A DNA stretch of 64,000 nt from an uncultured Clostridia bacterium (GCA_947303185.1 CAMYXF010000006.1:112784-176783); one strand, 5' to 3'. Positions 26,491 to 36,195 are shown, numbered from the stretch's first letter. Notes: generated from the letters alone by a model not told the origin. A program made the numbers and translations.

Positions 26491-26599
26491 GACTTAATTA
26501 TAATGCGAATCGTCATATTCTTGAAATAATTTAAGCATAGTAGTTTGGATATAATTATTGTGTTTATTTATATCTGTGCTTTTCGCGAGGAGGGATAAT

Positions 26600-28888
26600 A
26601 TGGTCTTTACAAGAAAACCTTACCAGATCGATTCTGTCTACTATGAGGACAACACGCTTAAGATCGGTTGTGAATGTCAGGAATATTCTCCGGCTCTCAC
26701 AGGCGGTAAGGGAACCTTCAAAGACACCAAGGGCAGAATGACCATCTCGGTCTTCTCTCCTGCCAATAACATCATCACGGTTAAGGTAACCAACCACCAG
26801 GCAACTCCGCGTTTCAAGGGAACTTCCGCTATCGAACTTCTTCCCACAACCGGTACTCTTGACGATCTTGGTGACACCCTTGCGTTCAAGTCAGGACATC
26901 TCGAAGCACACATAAACAAGAAAACATTTTCCATCAAGTTCATTTACTGCGGAAACGAACTCTGCAGCCAGACCGCTAACATGCCGGTCTTCTATAAGAC
27001 AACTTCAGGCAGCGAGAGCAGTTTTGCGTTGGCTCCCAATGCTTGCACGGGCGCTTCATTTAACCTTGGTTCAAGAGAGCTGATCTATGGCTTGGGCAGC
27101 GCAGGTTCTTCCATCGTAAGAAACGGACAGATCGTTAAGTGCAATGTCGCTGACTGCGAACCCGGAACGGCATTTATTCCTTTTATCCTTTCAGATTCCA
27201 AGTACGGTCTGTATGTTAATTCAAACCGTCCCGTTACTTTTGATATCGGATCAGACAGCGGCAAGATCAGCTTCGAAGCTGAAAGCGAAGTGGTTGAATA
27301 CAGCATCATCGCAGGTAATACGCTTAATGAGATCCTTGAAGTATTCAGCCAGTTAAACGGCCGTACACCTGCCCTTTCATATACCACGGCAGGAATCTCA
27401 CTTGCACTGGACGATGACTATACTCTTACTGCGCAGGGCGTCATCGATGCATTGAGAACTGCCAAGAATTCAGGCGTAGCAGTAAGCGAGATCTGGCTTG
27501 GCAATTCGTGGCATCCCGACTACGCACCTTATGGTTTCACATGGGATACGATAAGATTCCCTGACCCCGTCGGATTTGCAAGAGCAGCATCCGATCTCGG
27601 TGTCAGCATCGGCATCTCCATTAACCCTTTCATTTCCGAAAGAGCACCTGAATATTCAGAACTTTTGGACGCAGGCTATTTCATTTCCTCACCTGACGGA
27701 AATGCAGTCCTCTGCGATGCTGACAAGGGCGGCGTTGCACTTATTGATCTTAATATTCCCGATGCAAGAAGCTGGTTCATCAATACATGCTCAAATCTCG
27801 CAAGAGACGGCTTCTCAATCTTTGAATCCAACTTCACTAATTCACTTTCCGGGACATTCGAGAAAGCTTCCGGCAGAGCAGGATGCCTTTCAAACTACAT
27901 CCCCATGCTCAATTCCGATCTTAGCGGCGTTGCTTCACGTGAACACGGACGCCTTGGTTCATTCATCATCGCCGATTCAGTTTTCTCAGGCGACCAGCAG
28001 GCTCCTTACACCAACATCTACACAAAGGCTGCACCTGATTTCTCCGACCTTTCTGCTGCTGTTAAGAATTCAATCTCTTACGGCCTCACAGGTTTCGGAG
28101 GTGTAAATATCGACATCCCTGCAAAAGATCTTACTGACGCCAAGCTTTTCGAGCGCTGGATCGGATATGCGGTTTATGCACCTCACGCAAGATTCACCGG
28201 CACATTAAAGTTCCTCGAAGATGCAGCAAAGCTCGACTCGATCAAAGCTTTCACTGCAATCAGAACGGCACTTGCTCCTTATATCTATTCAAGCCTTTGC
28301 GAAAACGTTAAGTACGGCACACCCGTTGTCCGCGCAATGGCAGTCGAGTTCGCAGGAGACCCTGCTGCAGCTGCATTCGATTCCGAATACATGCTCGGCA
28401 CATCACTCCTCGTAGCTCCCGTAACGACTGCAAACGACAACATCAGAATCTATATCCCTGCAGGCATCTGGACGGATTTCATGACACACGAGAAGATTCA
28501 GGGACCCCGCTACATTTCCAGAAAGGTATCACCCAATACTGTTCCTGTATTTGTACGCCCCAATTCGATCGTTCCTACCAGAACACCTGATTCAAATGCG
28601 GGAATCGGCCTGCTCGATAACCTTACATTCTCATGCTTCGGACTCGGCAACGGAACAACGGCTGCTTGCGAAGTATTCGCTGACGGCGGCCAGGGTTCAG
28701 GCATCATAACGGCTGAAGTTACAGGCAACAAGATCACGGTCCGCACGCAGAATCTGGGCGGCACCAAGAAGCTTGTATTGTCAGGAATCTTCAATGTCGT
28801 AGGCTTGTCAGAGTCTGTACCGGAGAAGCTCAGCTACGGTACTTCCATCGAGTTCACAAGCAACGAACTGGTAATCAGCTTAGGTTAA
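26600..28888 (+). CDS. GH31-family glycosidase-like protein with substituted nucleophile
   Basis: 762 residues from the chosen ATG (GAGGAGGG lies just upstream; an earlier start would add 14 unlikely residues). An N-terminal beta domain is followed by a barrel typical of GH31 alpha-glucosidases/alpha-xylosidases: VSEIWLGNSWHPDY, GISINPFIS, then FESNF, FSGDQQAPY and the GLTGFGGVNIDIP segment, then C-terminal beta domains (RIYIPAGIWTDF). In active members the nucleophile Asp lies in motifs such as KTDFGE or NDMNEP; the aligned residue here is Asn411. Asp465 in FSGDQ matches the acid/base. No signal peptide, so the protein is cytoplasmic. It may be inactive, have altered mechanism, or my alignment may be off by a few residues. 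Confidence 0.75.
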   Translation: MVFTRKPYQIDSVYYEDNTLKIGCECQEYSPALTGGKGTFKDTKGRMTISVFSPANNIITVKVTNHQATPRFKGTSAIELLPTTGTLDDLGDTLAFKSGHLEAHINKKTFSIKFIYCGNELCSQTANMPVFYKTTSGSESSFALAPNACTGASFNLGSRELIYGLGSAGSSIVRNGQIVKCNVADCEPGTAFIPFILSDSKYGLYVNSNRPVTFDIGSDSGKISFEAESEVVEYSIIAGNTLNEILEVFSQLNGRTPALSYTTAGISLALDDDYTLTAQGVIDALRTAKNSGVAVSEIWLGNSWHPDYAPYGFTWDTIRFPDPVGFARAASDLGVSIGISINPFISERAPEYSELLDAGYFISSPDGNAVLCDADKGGVALIDLNIPDARSWFINTCSNLARDGFSIFESNFTNSLSGTFEKASGRAGCLSNYIPMLNSDLSGVASREHGRLGSFIIADSVFSGDQQAPYTNIYTKAAPDFSDLSAAVKNSISYGLTGFGGVNIDIPAKDLTDAKLFERWIGYAVYAPHARFTGTLKFLEDAAKLDSIKAFTAIRTALAPYIYSSLCENVKYGTPVVRAMAVEFAGDPAAAAFDSEYMLGTSLLVAPVTTANDNIRIYIPAGIWTDFMTHEKIQGPRYISRKVSPNTVPVFVRPNSIVPTRTPDSNAGIGLLDNLTFSCFGLGNGTTAACEVFADGGQGSGIITAEVTGNKITVRTQNLGGTKKLVLSGIFNVVGLSESVPEKLSYGTSIEFTSNELVISLG

Positions 28889-29857
28889 AGCAGCGATCGG
28901 AACTTCGTCGAAGTATTCAATAAGATCTTTAAAGTACTCGTGCTTTACGTCGGGCTCATTCATGAGCTCGTGACGGTAAGCACCGTAGTTCTTTGACTTT
29001 ACTTTGGCGCCGGCTTCGGTCATGGTAGCAATTACTTTCTCTACACCCGTTCCGTAACTTCCTACCGGGTCTTCACTGCCGTAAGCAAAGAAACACGGGC
29101 GGTCAGGCAGCTGCGCGTAGGCAGTCTTGCTCTGCATGAATGCGACAATGCTGAACAAAGTCCTGAATCCGTCGCTCGTAAAAGTGAATCCGCACATCGG
29201 ATCTTCGGCGTACTTTCTGACTTCGTTCTCATCAGTGGATAACCAGTCGAGGCCCGACTTCGCATTCTTAATGCGCTTGGTGTAACTGCCGAAAGCGATG
29301 ATGTTCAGCAGATGGTTCTTCCTCTTCTTCCCTCCGAAAACGCATGCAACGCTTGCAAGGAACTTTCCAAATCCTACCGCAGGGTTAGGACCCATCGTAG
29401 ATGAGAATACATATCCGTCGAACTGCTTGTTATATCTTGGTGTGGAGTATATCGACCTTACGACAAATGAACCCATCGAATGACCATAAAGAATGTACTT
29501 AAGGCCCTTGCGGCCGAACTTCTCTACTGCGTATTCATGAAGGCCCATCTCGTCAGTCAGAAGCATCTGCCAGCTGTTTTTATTTCCTCCGAAATAACCT
29601 TTGGGAAAGCCTCTTTCCTCATTCAGGAAATAAGTCTGGCCGTGGCCCGGCATATCCATTCCACAAACGTGATATCCGGCTTCATTGAGCTCGGCGATCA
29701 TCTCTTCGTAGCGCGCGATGTATTCGGCCATGCCGTGGCATATCTGGACAACGCCCTTTATCTCGGGAGCTGATGACGGATAAAAGAATGCCACTGTCTT
29801 ATAACCATTGCCTGTTGAACTGACATATGCCATTCTCTGCGGTTTGAGCTCTGCCAT
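28880..29857 (-). CDS. Alpha/beta hydrolase, monoacylglycerol lipase / lysophospholipase-like
   Basis: 325 residues in the Hydrolase_4 (serine aminopeptidase S33-like) family. GHSMGSF contains the nucleophile Ser, QICHGMAEY lies in the oxyanion region, and GMDMPGHGQT is the following conserved turn; YRHELMNE near the C-terminus holds the catalytic His. No signal peptide or membrane segment, so it is probably cytoplasmic and acts on lipid or xenobiotic esters. Its 3' end overlaps the GH31-like gene tail-to-tail by nine bases. A good GGGAGG site precedes the ATG. Confidence 0.85.
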   Translation of the reverse strand: MAELKPQRMAYVSSTGNGYKTVAFFYPSSAPEIKGVVQICHGMAEYIARYEEMIAELNEAGYHVCGMDMPGHGQTYFLNEERGFPKGYFGGNKNSWQMLLTDEMGLHEYAVEKFGRKGLKYILYGHSMGSFVVRSIYSTPRYNKQFDGYVFSSTMGPNPAVGFGKFLASVACVFGGKKRKNHLLNIIAFGSYTKRIKNAKSGLDWLSTDENEVRKYAEDPMCGFTFTSDGFRTLFSIVAFMQSKTAYAQLPDRPCFFAYGSEDPVGSYGTGVEKVIATMTEAGAKVKSKNYGAYRHELMNEPDVKHEYFKDLIEYFDEVPIAALT

Positions 29858-30021
29858 CTTAATTCCTCCCGTTCAGGCGTTTTGCCATGCCTGTTACCTG
29901 TTATTCTAACATCTTTTCGCCTGTCGCAATTGCCACAGCGTTGCTTGAATTTTTCGTTTTGAGATTTTTGCTATTTATCATAGAATATAAAACATTAAAA
30001 ATTTAAATCGTTTTATAATAT

Positions 30022-30069
30022 TTGAACTTGTATTGTAGTATGTTACTATATGCCTGATCCTCAGGATCA
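30022..30069 (+). promoter_or_regulatory. Promoter and operator-like palindrome for nfnAB
   Basis: TTGAAC (30022-30027) and TACTAT (30044-30049) are spaced 16 bases apart. Just downstream, near the expected transcription start, TGATCC-TCA-GGATCA (30055-30069) is an inverted repeat that could be a repressor site. The rest of the 252-base gap upstream is AT-rich with no other clear structure. Confidence 0.5.
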
Positions 30070-30109
30070 CTCTCAACTGCATACAGTTTACCTAGGAGGG
30101 AATAGATAT

Positions 30110-30988
30110 ATGTTCGAGATAGTATCGAAAACCAAGCTGGCCGATAAGGTATGGCGCATGGACGTTGTTGCTCCGCTCGTTGCGGGAAAGGCAATGCCCG
30201 GACAGTTCCTTATCATCCGCGTAGATAAAGACGGTGAGAGAATTCCTCTTACAGTATGTGATTTTGACAGAGAAAAGGGCATCGTCACGATAGTCTTCCA
30301 GACTGTCGGCGCTGAAACCGAGCGCATGAGCAGAGTCGAAGTCGGAGAATGCTTTGCAGATGTCGTAGGTCCTCTGGGCCGCCCTTCTGACCTTTGCGAC
30401 CTTCCCATCGAAGAGCTCAAGAAAAAGAAGATCCTCTTCATCGCAGGCGGTGTCGGAACAGCTCCCGTTTATAACCAGCTCCAGTGGCTTCACGAAAACG
30501 GCGTCGATGTCGACTGCATCCAGGGCGCAAGAACCAAGGATCTCCTCATCCTCGAAGACGAGATGAGAGCAGTCACCGAGAATCTCTACTTTGCAACAGA
30601 TGACGGTTCATACGGCATCCACGGCAACGTATGCGTCGCTCTCCAGCAGCTCTGGGACGAAGGCAAGCACTACGACCACTGCGTAGTAATCGGACCCGTC
30701 ATCATGATGAAGTTCGCATGCCAGCTCACAAAGAAACTCGGCATCCACACGATAATCTCAATGAACACGATAATGGTAGACGGCACGGGAATGTGCGGCG
30801 CCTGCAGACTTCTCGTAGGCGGCGAAGTCAAGTTCGCATGCGTTGACGGTCCTGAGTTTGACGGCCATCTGGTTGATTTCGACCAGGCACTCCAGCGTTC
30901 ACGTCTTTACAAGACACAGGAAGGCGAGCTCATGTTAAGACTCACCGAAGGCGATACGCACAGCGGCAACTGCGGTGTCTGCTCGTAA
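30110..30988 (+). CDS. nfnA: Electron-bifurcating ferredoxin-NADP transhydrogenase, small subunit
   Basis: 292 residues. A flavin-binding ferredoxin-NADP reductase fold (GQFLIIRVDKDGERIPLTVCDF) and NAD-binding part (FIAGGVGTAPVYNQL) are followed by a cysteine-rich [2Fe-2S] site (GMCGACRLLVGG, FACVDGP) near the C-terminus, as in NfnA and dihydroorotate dehydrogenase PyrK-like proteins. The adjacent NfnB gene, not pyrD, fixes the assignment. I chose the ATG at 30110 because AGGAGGG (30094-30100) lies just upstream; the 20-residue extension from 30050 overlaps the operator-like palindrome. NfnAB couples NADH, NADPH and ferredoxin pools in the cytoplasm. Confidence 0.92.
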   Translation: MFEIVSKTKLADKVWRMDVVAPLVAGKAMPGQFLIIRVDKDGERIPLTVCDFDREKGIVTIVFQTVGAETERMSRVEVGECFADVVGPLGRPSDLCDLPIEELKKKKILFIAGGVGTAPVYNQLQWLHENGVDVDCIQGARTKDLLILEDEMRAVTENLYFATDDGSYGIHGNVCVALQQLWDEGKHYDHCVVIGPVIMMKFACQLTKKLGIHTIISMNTIMVDGTGMCGACRLLVGGEVKFACVDGPEFDGHLVDFDQALQRSRLYKTQEGELMLRLTEGDTHSGNCGVCS

Positions 30989-31013
30989 GGTTTTCGAGAT
31001 AGGAGAATAAGTT

Positions 31014-32408
31014 ATGGAAATAGATGTATTAAAGAAAGTACCGGTTGCTGAGCAGGATCCCCAGGTCCGTGCCACCAACTTCGACGAAGTAAATCTCGGC
31101 TACACAAAAGAGGAAGCAGTGCTCGAAGCATCCCGCTGCCTCACCTGCAAGAACGCACGCTGCATTGAGGGCTGCCCCGTATCGATCAACATCCCGGGTT
31201 TCATCTCAAAGCTCAAGGAAGGCGACGTTGAAGGCGCATATGAAGTTATCTCATTGTCCTCTTCACTTCCTGCGGTATGCGGCCGTGTATGCCCCCAGGA
31301 AACCCAGTGCGAAGCCAAGTGCGTAAGAGGCGTTAAGGGCGAAGCAGTATCCATCGGCAGACTCGAGAGATTTACAGCCGACACTGCAAAGGAAATGGGC
31401 ATCAAGCCCCACCTCCCTGCTGACCTCGTTAAGAAGGGTAAGAAAGTCGCTGTCATCGGAGCAGGTCCTTCAGGTCTCACATGCGCTGGCGACCTCGCAA
31501 AGCTCGGTTATGACGTAACCATCTTCGAAGCTCTCCATAAAGCAGGCGGCGTATTGGTTTACGGCATCCCTGAGTTCCGTCTCCCTAAGGAGAAGGTCGT
31601 TGCTAAGGAAATCGAGAATGTTAAGAGCCTTGGCGTCGAGATCGTAACCGATGCAGTCATCGGCCGCTCACTTACAATCGACGACCTGTTCGAAAAGGAA
31701 GGCTTCTCTGCCGTATTCATCGGCTCAGGCGCAGGTCTTCCCCGCTTCATGAACATCCCCGGAGAACAGTCTTTGGGCGTCTTCTCCGCCAACGAATATC
31801 TCACAAGATCAAACCTCATGGGCGCTTTCTCACCCGATTCGAGAACACCTATCATGAGAGCAAAGAAGGCAGTCATCGTAGGCGGCGGCAACGTTGCAAT
31901 GGATGCGGCACGTACTGCAAAGCGTCTTGGCGCTGAAGTACACGTCGTATACCGCCGTTCAGAAGCTGAGCTCCCTGCACGTGTCGAAGAAGTTCATCAC
32001 GCAAAAGAAGAAGGCATCATCTTCGACCTCCTCACAAACCCCGTTGAGATCATCGCTGATGAGAACGGCTGGGTAACAGGCTGCAAGTGCATCCGCATGG
32101 AACTCGGTGAGCCTGATGCTTCCGGCAGAAGATCACCTGTACCGGTCGAAGGTTCAGAGTTCACCATCGAGTGCGATGCAGTCATCATGTCACTCGGTAC
32201 GTCACCTAACCCTCTTATCAAGACGACTACATCCGGCCTTGAGACAAACAAACGCGGCGGCATCATCGTCAATGAGTCAGAGATGACTACTAGAGAAGGC
32301 GTTTTCGCAGGCGGTGACGCTGTAACCGGCGCGGCAACGGTAATTCTCGCGATGGGCGCAGGAAAGTCTGCTGCTAAGGGCATCGACGAGTATCTGTCAG
32401 GAAAATAA
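31014..32408 (+). CDS. nfnB: Electron-bifurcating ferredoxin-NADP transhydrogenase, large subunit (GltD-like)
   Basis: 464 residues, homologous to the small subunit of glutamate synthase. The N-terminal [4Fe-4S] domain has two sets of cysteines (Cys42/45/50/54 and Cys89/93/99/103). The first nucleotide-binding motif is VIGAGPSGLTCAGDLAKLGYD and the second VGGGNVAMDAARTAKRLGAE; the C-terminal FAD part ends with FAGGDAVTGAATVILAMGAG. No glutamate synthase large subunit is nearby, and the gene follows nfnA by 25 bases, so Nfn is a better call than gltD. A terminator follows. Confidence 0.92.
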   Translation: MEIDVLKKVPVAEQDPQVRATNFDEVNLGYTKEEAVLEASRCLTCKNARCIEGCPVSINIPGFISKLKEGDVEGAYEVISLSSSLPAVCGRVCPQETQCEAKCVRGVKGEAVSIGRLERFTADTAKEMGIKPHLPADLVKKGKKVAVIGAGPSGLTCAGDLAKLGYDVTIFEALHKAGGVLVYGIPEFRLPKEKVVAKEIENVKSLGVEIVTDAVIGRSLTIDDLFEKEGFSAVFIGSGAGLPRFMNIPGEQSLGVFSANEYLTRSNLMGAFSPDSRTPIMRAKKAVIVGGGNVAMDAARTAKRLGAEVHVVYRRSEAELPARVEEVHHAKEEGIIFDLLTNPVEIIADENGWVTGCKCIRMELGEPDASGRRSPVPVEGSEFTIECDAVIMSLGTSPNPLIKTTTSGLETNKRGGIIVNESEMTTREGVFAGGDAVTGAATVILAMGAGKSAAKGIDEYLSGK

Positions 32409-32426
32409 TTTACTGCGAAAACCACA

Positions 32427-32530
32427 TTGACGAAAATTCGACGGAAAAGGTGTATTTCGTCAACGAAATCGTCAAAATCGGCCTGGATTGACAAAACCGT
32501 AGACGATTTCAGTCGAATTCGTCTATAAAT
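32427..32530. repeat. Dispersed CGTCGA-rich palindromic element, copy B
   Basis: About 105 bases clearly homologous to 16591-16703: shared blocks include TTTCGTCAACGAAATCGTC, GGCCTGGATTGAC, TAGACGATTT and TTCGTCTATAAATC, in the same order and orientation. Internal inverted repeats are weaker than in copy A. It lies between the convergent nfnB and PGK-TIM genes, just before two terminators. Confidence 0.75.
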
Positions 32531-32545
32531 CTTCAATTCGACAAC

Positions 32546-32580
32546 AACACCCGTTCTTCGATCAGAGCGGGTGTTTTCAT
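32546..32580 (+). terminator. Intrinsic terminator of nfnAB
   Basis: AACACCCG and CGGGTGTT pair as an 8-bp stem that can extend into the loop, followed by TTCATTTTC. Confidence 0.8.
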
Positions 32581-32586
32581 TTTCAT

Positions 32587-32620
32587 AAAAAAGAGCCCGC
32601 ACATAAAGCGCGGGCCCTTG
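32587..32620 (-). terminator. Intrinsic terminator of the PGK-TIM gene
   Basis: On the minus strand AAGGGCCCGCGC-TTTAT-GTGCGGGCTCTT is a GC-rich stem followed by TTTT. It lies just downstream of the gene ending at 32642. Confidence 0.85.
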
Positions 32621-32641
32621 AAAGATCAGTTGTAATTCAAC

Positions 32642-34591
32642 TTATGCGTTGCAGATGATGGAGAAATCCTCAGCCTTGAGGGAAGCACCACCAACGAGAC
32701 CGCCGTTGATGTCAGCCTGAGCGAAGAGGCCTGCAGCATTCTTGGCATTGCAGGATCCGCCGTACTGGATCGTGATAGCCTCAGCGCACTTAGGGCAATA
32801 GAGCTCAGCGATAACGCCACGGATGAACTTGCAAACTTCCTCAGCCTGCTCGTCTGTAGCTGTCTTACCTGTGCCGATAGCCCAGATAGGCTCATAAGCG
32901 ATTGTGATCTGGCAGAGCTTGTCAGCAGGGATATCCTTGAAAGCGCCAACGATCTGACCCTTGATCCAGTCGAATGTCTCGCCTGCTTCACGCTGAGCAA
33001 GAGACTCACCGCAGCAGATGATAGGTCTTACACCATACTTGAGGAGTGCGAGAGCCTTCTTATTAACTGTCTCGTCTGTCTCTGCGTTGTACTCTCTTCT
33101 CTCGGAGTGACCGATGATGCAGTAGTTAACGCCCATCTTAGCGAGCCAGAGAGGTGAGATCTCGCCTGTGAATGCACCCTTCTCTTCGAAGTGGCAGTTC
33201 TGAGCAGCGATCTTGATGTTTGTGTAAGCAGCAGCCTCAACTGCAGCAGCAAGTGCTGTAGCAGGAACGCCGAGAGCGATTCTGTGCTCAGCATTCTTTA
33301 CGAGGGGCTTGAGCTCTTCGATGAGCTTAACTGCATCTGCAGGAATACCGCAGTTCATCTTCCAGTTGCCTGCAGCAAAGATTCTGCCTGTCTTCTTGTC
33401 GTTGAGGCAGTCGATACCGGGGAGAACCTTACCCTCGATGTACTCGAGAGAAGCGCCGCCGCCTGTGGAGATGTGAGAAACCTTATCAGCATAGCCGAGC
33501 TTCTCGATAGCAGCTGCGGAGTCACCGCCGCCGATGATTGATGTGCAGTCTGCATCAGCGATTGCCTGAGCGATAGCCTTTGTACCAACTGCGAACTTCT
33601 CGAACTCGAAAACGCCTGCAGGGCCGTTCCAGATAACTGTCTTAGCGCCCTTGATAGCTTCGGAGAACTTAGCGATTGTCTCAGGTCCGATGTCGAGGCC
33701 CTGCCAGCCGTCAGGAATCTCCATTGTAGGAACTACCTTGCTGTTAGCGTTTGCATCGAAAGCATCAGCAACAACTGTATCTGTAGGAAGAAGGAGCTTA
33801 ACGCCCTTCTCTTCAGCCTTAGCGAGGATCTCCTTAGCGAGGTCAACCTTGTCAGCCTCGAAGAGGGAATCACCGATCTTGCCGCCCTGAGCGCCGATGA
33901 ATGTATAAGCCATACCACCACCGATGATGATAGTATCAGCCTTGTCGAGGAGGTTTGTGATAACACCGATCTTGTCGGAAACCTTAGCACCGCCGAGGAT
34001 AGCAACGAAAGGTCTTGCAGGGTTATCAAGTGCACCACCGATGAAGTCTATTTCCTTCTTGATGAGGTAACCGCAAGCGGAAGGAAGGAAGTTTGCAAGA
34101 CCAGCTGTGGATGCATGAGCACGGTGAGCTGTACCGAAAGCATCGTTAACATAGAGATCAGCCATAGAAGCGAGCTCTGCAGCGAACTTAGGATCGTTCT
34201 TTGTCTCTTCCTTGTGGAAACGGACGTTCTCGAGCATGAGGATCTCGCCGTCCTTGAGAGCTGCTGCCTTAGCCTTAGCATCTTCGCCGATTACGTCTGC
34301 TGCGAGAGTAACGGGCTTGCCGATGAGCTCAGCAAGACGGTCTGCTGCGGGCTTCATGGAGAACTTAGCCTCAGGTCCGTTCTTCGGACGGCCGAGGTGT
34401 GATACGAGGATAACCTTCGCATTGTTGTCTACGAGGTACTTGATTGTAGGGAGAGCACCCTTAATTCTCTTGTCGTCTGTGATCTTTGTGCCTGTCTCTT
34501 TGTCGAGCGGTACGTTAAAGTCAACGCGGACAATAACTCTCTTACCGGCTACGTTCAAATCTTCGACGCTTTTCTTGTCATACATTGCCAT
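32642..34591 (-). CDS. pgk-tpiA: Phosphoglycerate kinase / triosephosphate isomerase fusion
   Basis: 649 residues in one frame. Residues 1 to about 400 are phosphoglycerate kinase: [40 protein letters not shown] and the nucleotide motif [10 protein letters not shown]. After a short join (DKKTGR), residues about 403-649 are triosephosphate isomerase with Lys411 (GNWKMN), His495 (IIGHSERRE) and Glu567 ([11 protein letters not shown]). Both active sites look intact, so the protein should catalyse both glycolytic steps in the cytoplasm. Such fusions are known from Thermotoga maritima and are uncommon in general. AGGAG lies upstream of the first ATG; a second ATG two codons later is possible. Confidence 0.94.
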   Translation of the reverse strand: MAMYDKKSVEDLNVAGKRVIVRVDFNVPLDKETGTKITDDKRIKGALPTIKYLVDNNAKVILVSHLGRPKNGPEAKFSMKPAADRLAELIGKPVTLAADVIGEDAKAKAAALKDGEILMLENVRFHKEETKNDPKFAAELASMADLYVNDAFGTAHRAHASTAGLANFLPSACGYLIKKEIDFIGGALDNPARPFVAILGGAKVSDKIGVITNLLDKADTIIIGGGMAYTFIGAQGGKIGDSLFEADKVDLAKEILAKAEEKGVKLLLPTDTVVADAFDANANSKVVPTMEIPDGWQGLDIGPETIAKFSEAIKGAKTVIWNGPAGVFEFEKFAVGTKAIAQAIADADCTSIIGGGDSAAAIEKLGYADKVSHISTGGGASLEYIEGKVLPGIDCLNDKKTGRIFAAGNWKMNCGIPADAVKLIEELKPLVKNAEHRIALGVPATALAAAVEAAAYTNIKIAAQNCHFEEKGAFTGEISPLWLAKMGVNYCIIGHSERREYNAETDETVNKKALALLKYGVRPIICCGESLAQREAGETFDWIKGQIVGAFKDIPADKLCQITIAYEPIWAIGTGKTATDEQAEEVCKFIRGVIAELYCPKCAEAITIQYGGSCNAKNAAGLFAQADINGGLVGGASLKAEDFSIICNA

Positions 34592-34702
34592 GGATTGTCA
34601 CACTCCTGATTCATATTTTGTGTTTTGGGAAGCACCGGAAAACAGTGCCTCTTATTTACTGACTTGAAAATTATACTATCTTCGCCCGATATATTAAAGC
34701 AA

Positions 34703-34743
34703 GAAAAAAGGCGAGTTTGGCGTTATTTTTGCCAAACCCGCTC
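34703..34743 (-). terminator. Intrinsic terminator of the acyltransferase gene
   Basis: On the minus strand GAGCGGGTTTGGC and GCCAAACTCGC form an 11-bp stem with one mismatch around an A-rich loop, followed by CTTTTTTC. Confidence 0.75.
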
Positions 34744-34773
34744 TTATTTGTCATTAAAACAAGCTAGTGAAAA

Positions 34774-36117
34774 TTATTTCTTGCCCAGGAGCTCTACGAT
34801 CTCGTGGATCTTGAATACCTTCTGGCCGTCTACATAGAACCTGTAAAGCTCGCCGTCCTTGTCGTAGATCTCGAAATGCTTGCCGTAGGAAGCAACAAGT
34901 CCTCTCATCGTATCGATCTCGAAAACCTTGGTCTCGAACGGTGCGTTCGGATCGAGCTTTCTGTCATTGTACTTTCTCATCGGCTTGCCCTTCTTGTAAG
35001 GGATGCCTTCTTCAGCGGGACAGTCGGTTCCGACGTAGGTGATCTCCTTGTCGGTGATGGTGATCCTGCCCTTACCTGTTTTCGCAAACGTGAATCTGTC
35101 GAAAACCTTGAACAGATCGGCATTCATCTCCATCTTGAATCCGCCTGCATCGAGCTGGTCCTTTATGAGGCCTCTCTCCCACTCTGTCCACTTGTGGAGG
35201 TCGTCGAAAACGACACACTGGGGATCGGCCTTTTCGATAAGGCCTGTGGGAAGATATCTTGCAGCGTTACCGCAGTTGGAGCACTGGATCATGTCGCCCT
35301 TGCCGGAATTCATGAACTGCATCGTATATTCGGAACCGCACTTGGGGCACGCATAAGCGATGTTCTGAAGACCTGAAGCGAGCTTTTTGCCCTTGTATGT
35401 TCTGGGATTCTCGCGGATCCAGTCGTTCTCGTTATAGTCGACGCCTTCAAGGATCTTCTGCTGGAGCTCCTCGATGGACAGCTGCTTAACCTCGTCAGAA
35501 TAGATCTTCTTGACGAACTCGGCGCTGATACGGCCCTTACGCATACCGGACTTTGACCATCTCGGCCAAGCCATGTAAGCACCGTGGATGTGCGCGATAT
35601 AAACTGAAGCGCCTGCCTTCTTTGCAAGTCTTGCAACACCGTCGTCGAATCCGACGGACTTACCGTCAACGTGTCTTGTTGCCTCAGGGTAAACGATGAT
35701 GACGCCGTTACGCTTCATTACACGCATCATGGCCTTAACAGCTGCCGTATCAACGACGAACTGCTTCTTGGGGATTGCGCCTCCGAGCTTGAACCAGTGG
35801 CCCCAGCCCTTTGCCCTGAATACGAACTCGCCTGTTACGAAATTCGCAGGTCTTGCCTTTGTAAGTCTGTTTGTGACCATCGGGTCGAGATAAGACTCGT
35901 GGTTTGAGATAACAATGATCGGACCCTCATGGTTTACAAACTCCATATCGGGTTTGACCTTGATGTGGGTAAAAGCACAAACCAAAGGCACGATGATATG
36001 GGAACCGACAAATCCAAACCAGAATTTGCTCGGTACACATCCTATGTCGTAATCACGCGGCGCCTTGGAACGTGAAGCCGCATTACTGGGTTTTTCCTGT
36101 GTTTTTAACTCTGACAT
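34774..36117 (-). CDS. PlsC-type acyltransferase with zinc ribbon and C-terminal extension
   Basis: 447 residues. The N-terminal third is a 1-acyl-glycerol-3-phosphate acyltransferase domain: the HX4D catalytic motif is NHESYLDP and the second motif is YPEATRHVDG (usually EGTR). One hydrophobic stretch near residues 30-50 probably associates with the membrane. The rest is unusual: a four-cysteine zinc ribbon (ACPKCGSEYTMQF, QCSNCGNAARYL) and a C-terminal part of about 140 residues with beta-rich, PH- or GRAM-like character. The substrate is likely a lysophospholipid or related lipid, but the zinc ribbon and tail suggest a specialised role. It is co-directional with clpC but separated by about 80 bases. 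Confidence 0.8.
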   Translation of the reverse strand: MSELKTQEKPSNAASRSKAPRDYDIGCVPSKFWFGFVGSHIIVPLVCAFTHIKVKPDMEFVNHEGPIIVISNHESYLDPMVTNRLTKARPANFVTGEFVFRAKGWGHWFKLGGAIPKKQFVVDTAAVKAMMRVMKRNGVIIVYPEATRHVDGKSVGFDDGVARLAKKAGASVYIAHIHGAYMAWPRWSKSGMRKGRISAEFVKKIYSDEVKQLSIEELQQKILEGVDYNENDWIRENPRTYKGKKLASGLQNIAYACPKCGSEYTMQFMNSGKGDMIQCSNCGNAARYLPTGLIEKADPQCVVFDDLHKWTEWERGLIKDQLDAGGFKMEMNADLFKVFDRFTFAKTGKGRITITDKEITYVGTDCPAEEGIPYKKGKPMRKYNDRKLDPNAPFETKVFEIDTMRGLVASYGKHFEIYDKDGELYRFYVDGQKVFKIHEIVELLGKK

Positions 36118-36195
36118 CTCTATATTGCTCCGACAATTATTTTGATAACCGAAGTAATTGTTTGAGTATTATACATTATTTTGCAGACGGATGCC

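Noticed and set aside
30110..30988. PyrK (dihydroorotate dehydrogenase electron-transfer subunit)
   Set aside because: The adjacent gene is GltD/NfnB-like, not pyrD, and there are no pyrimidine genes nearby.
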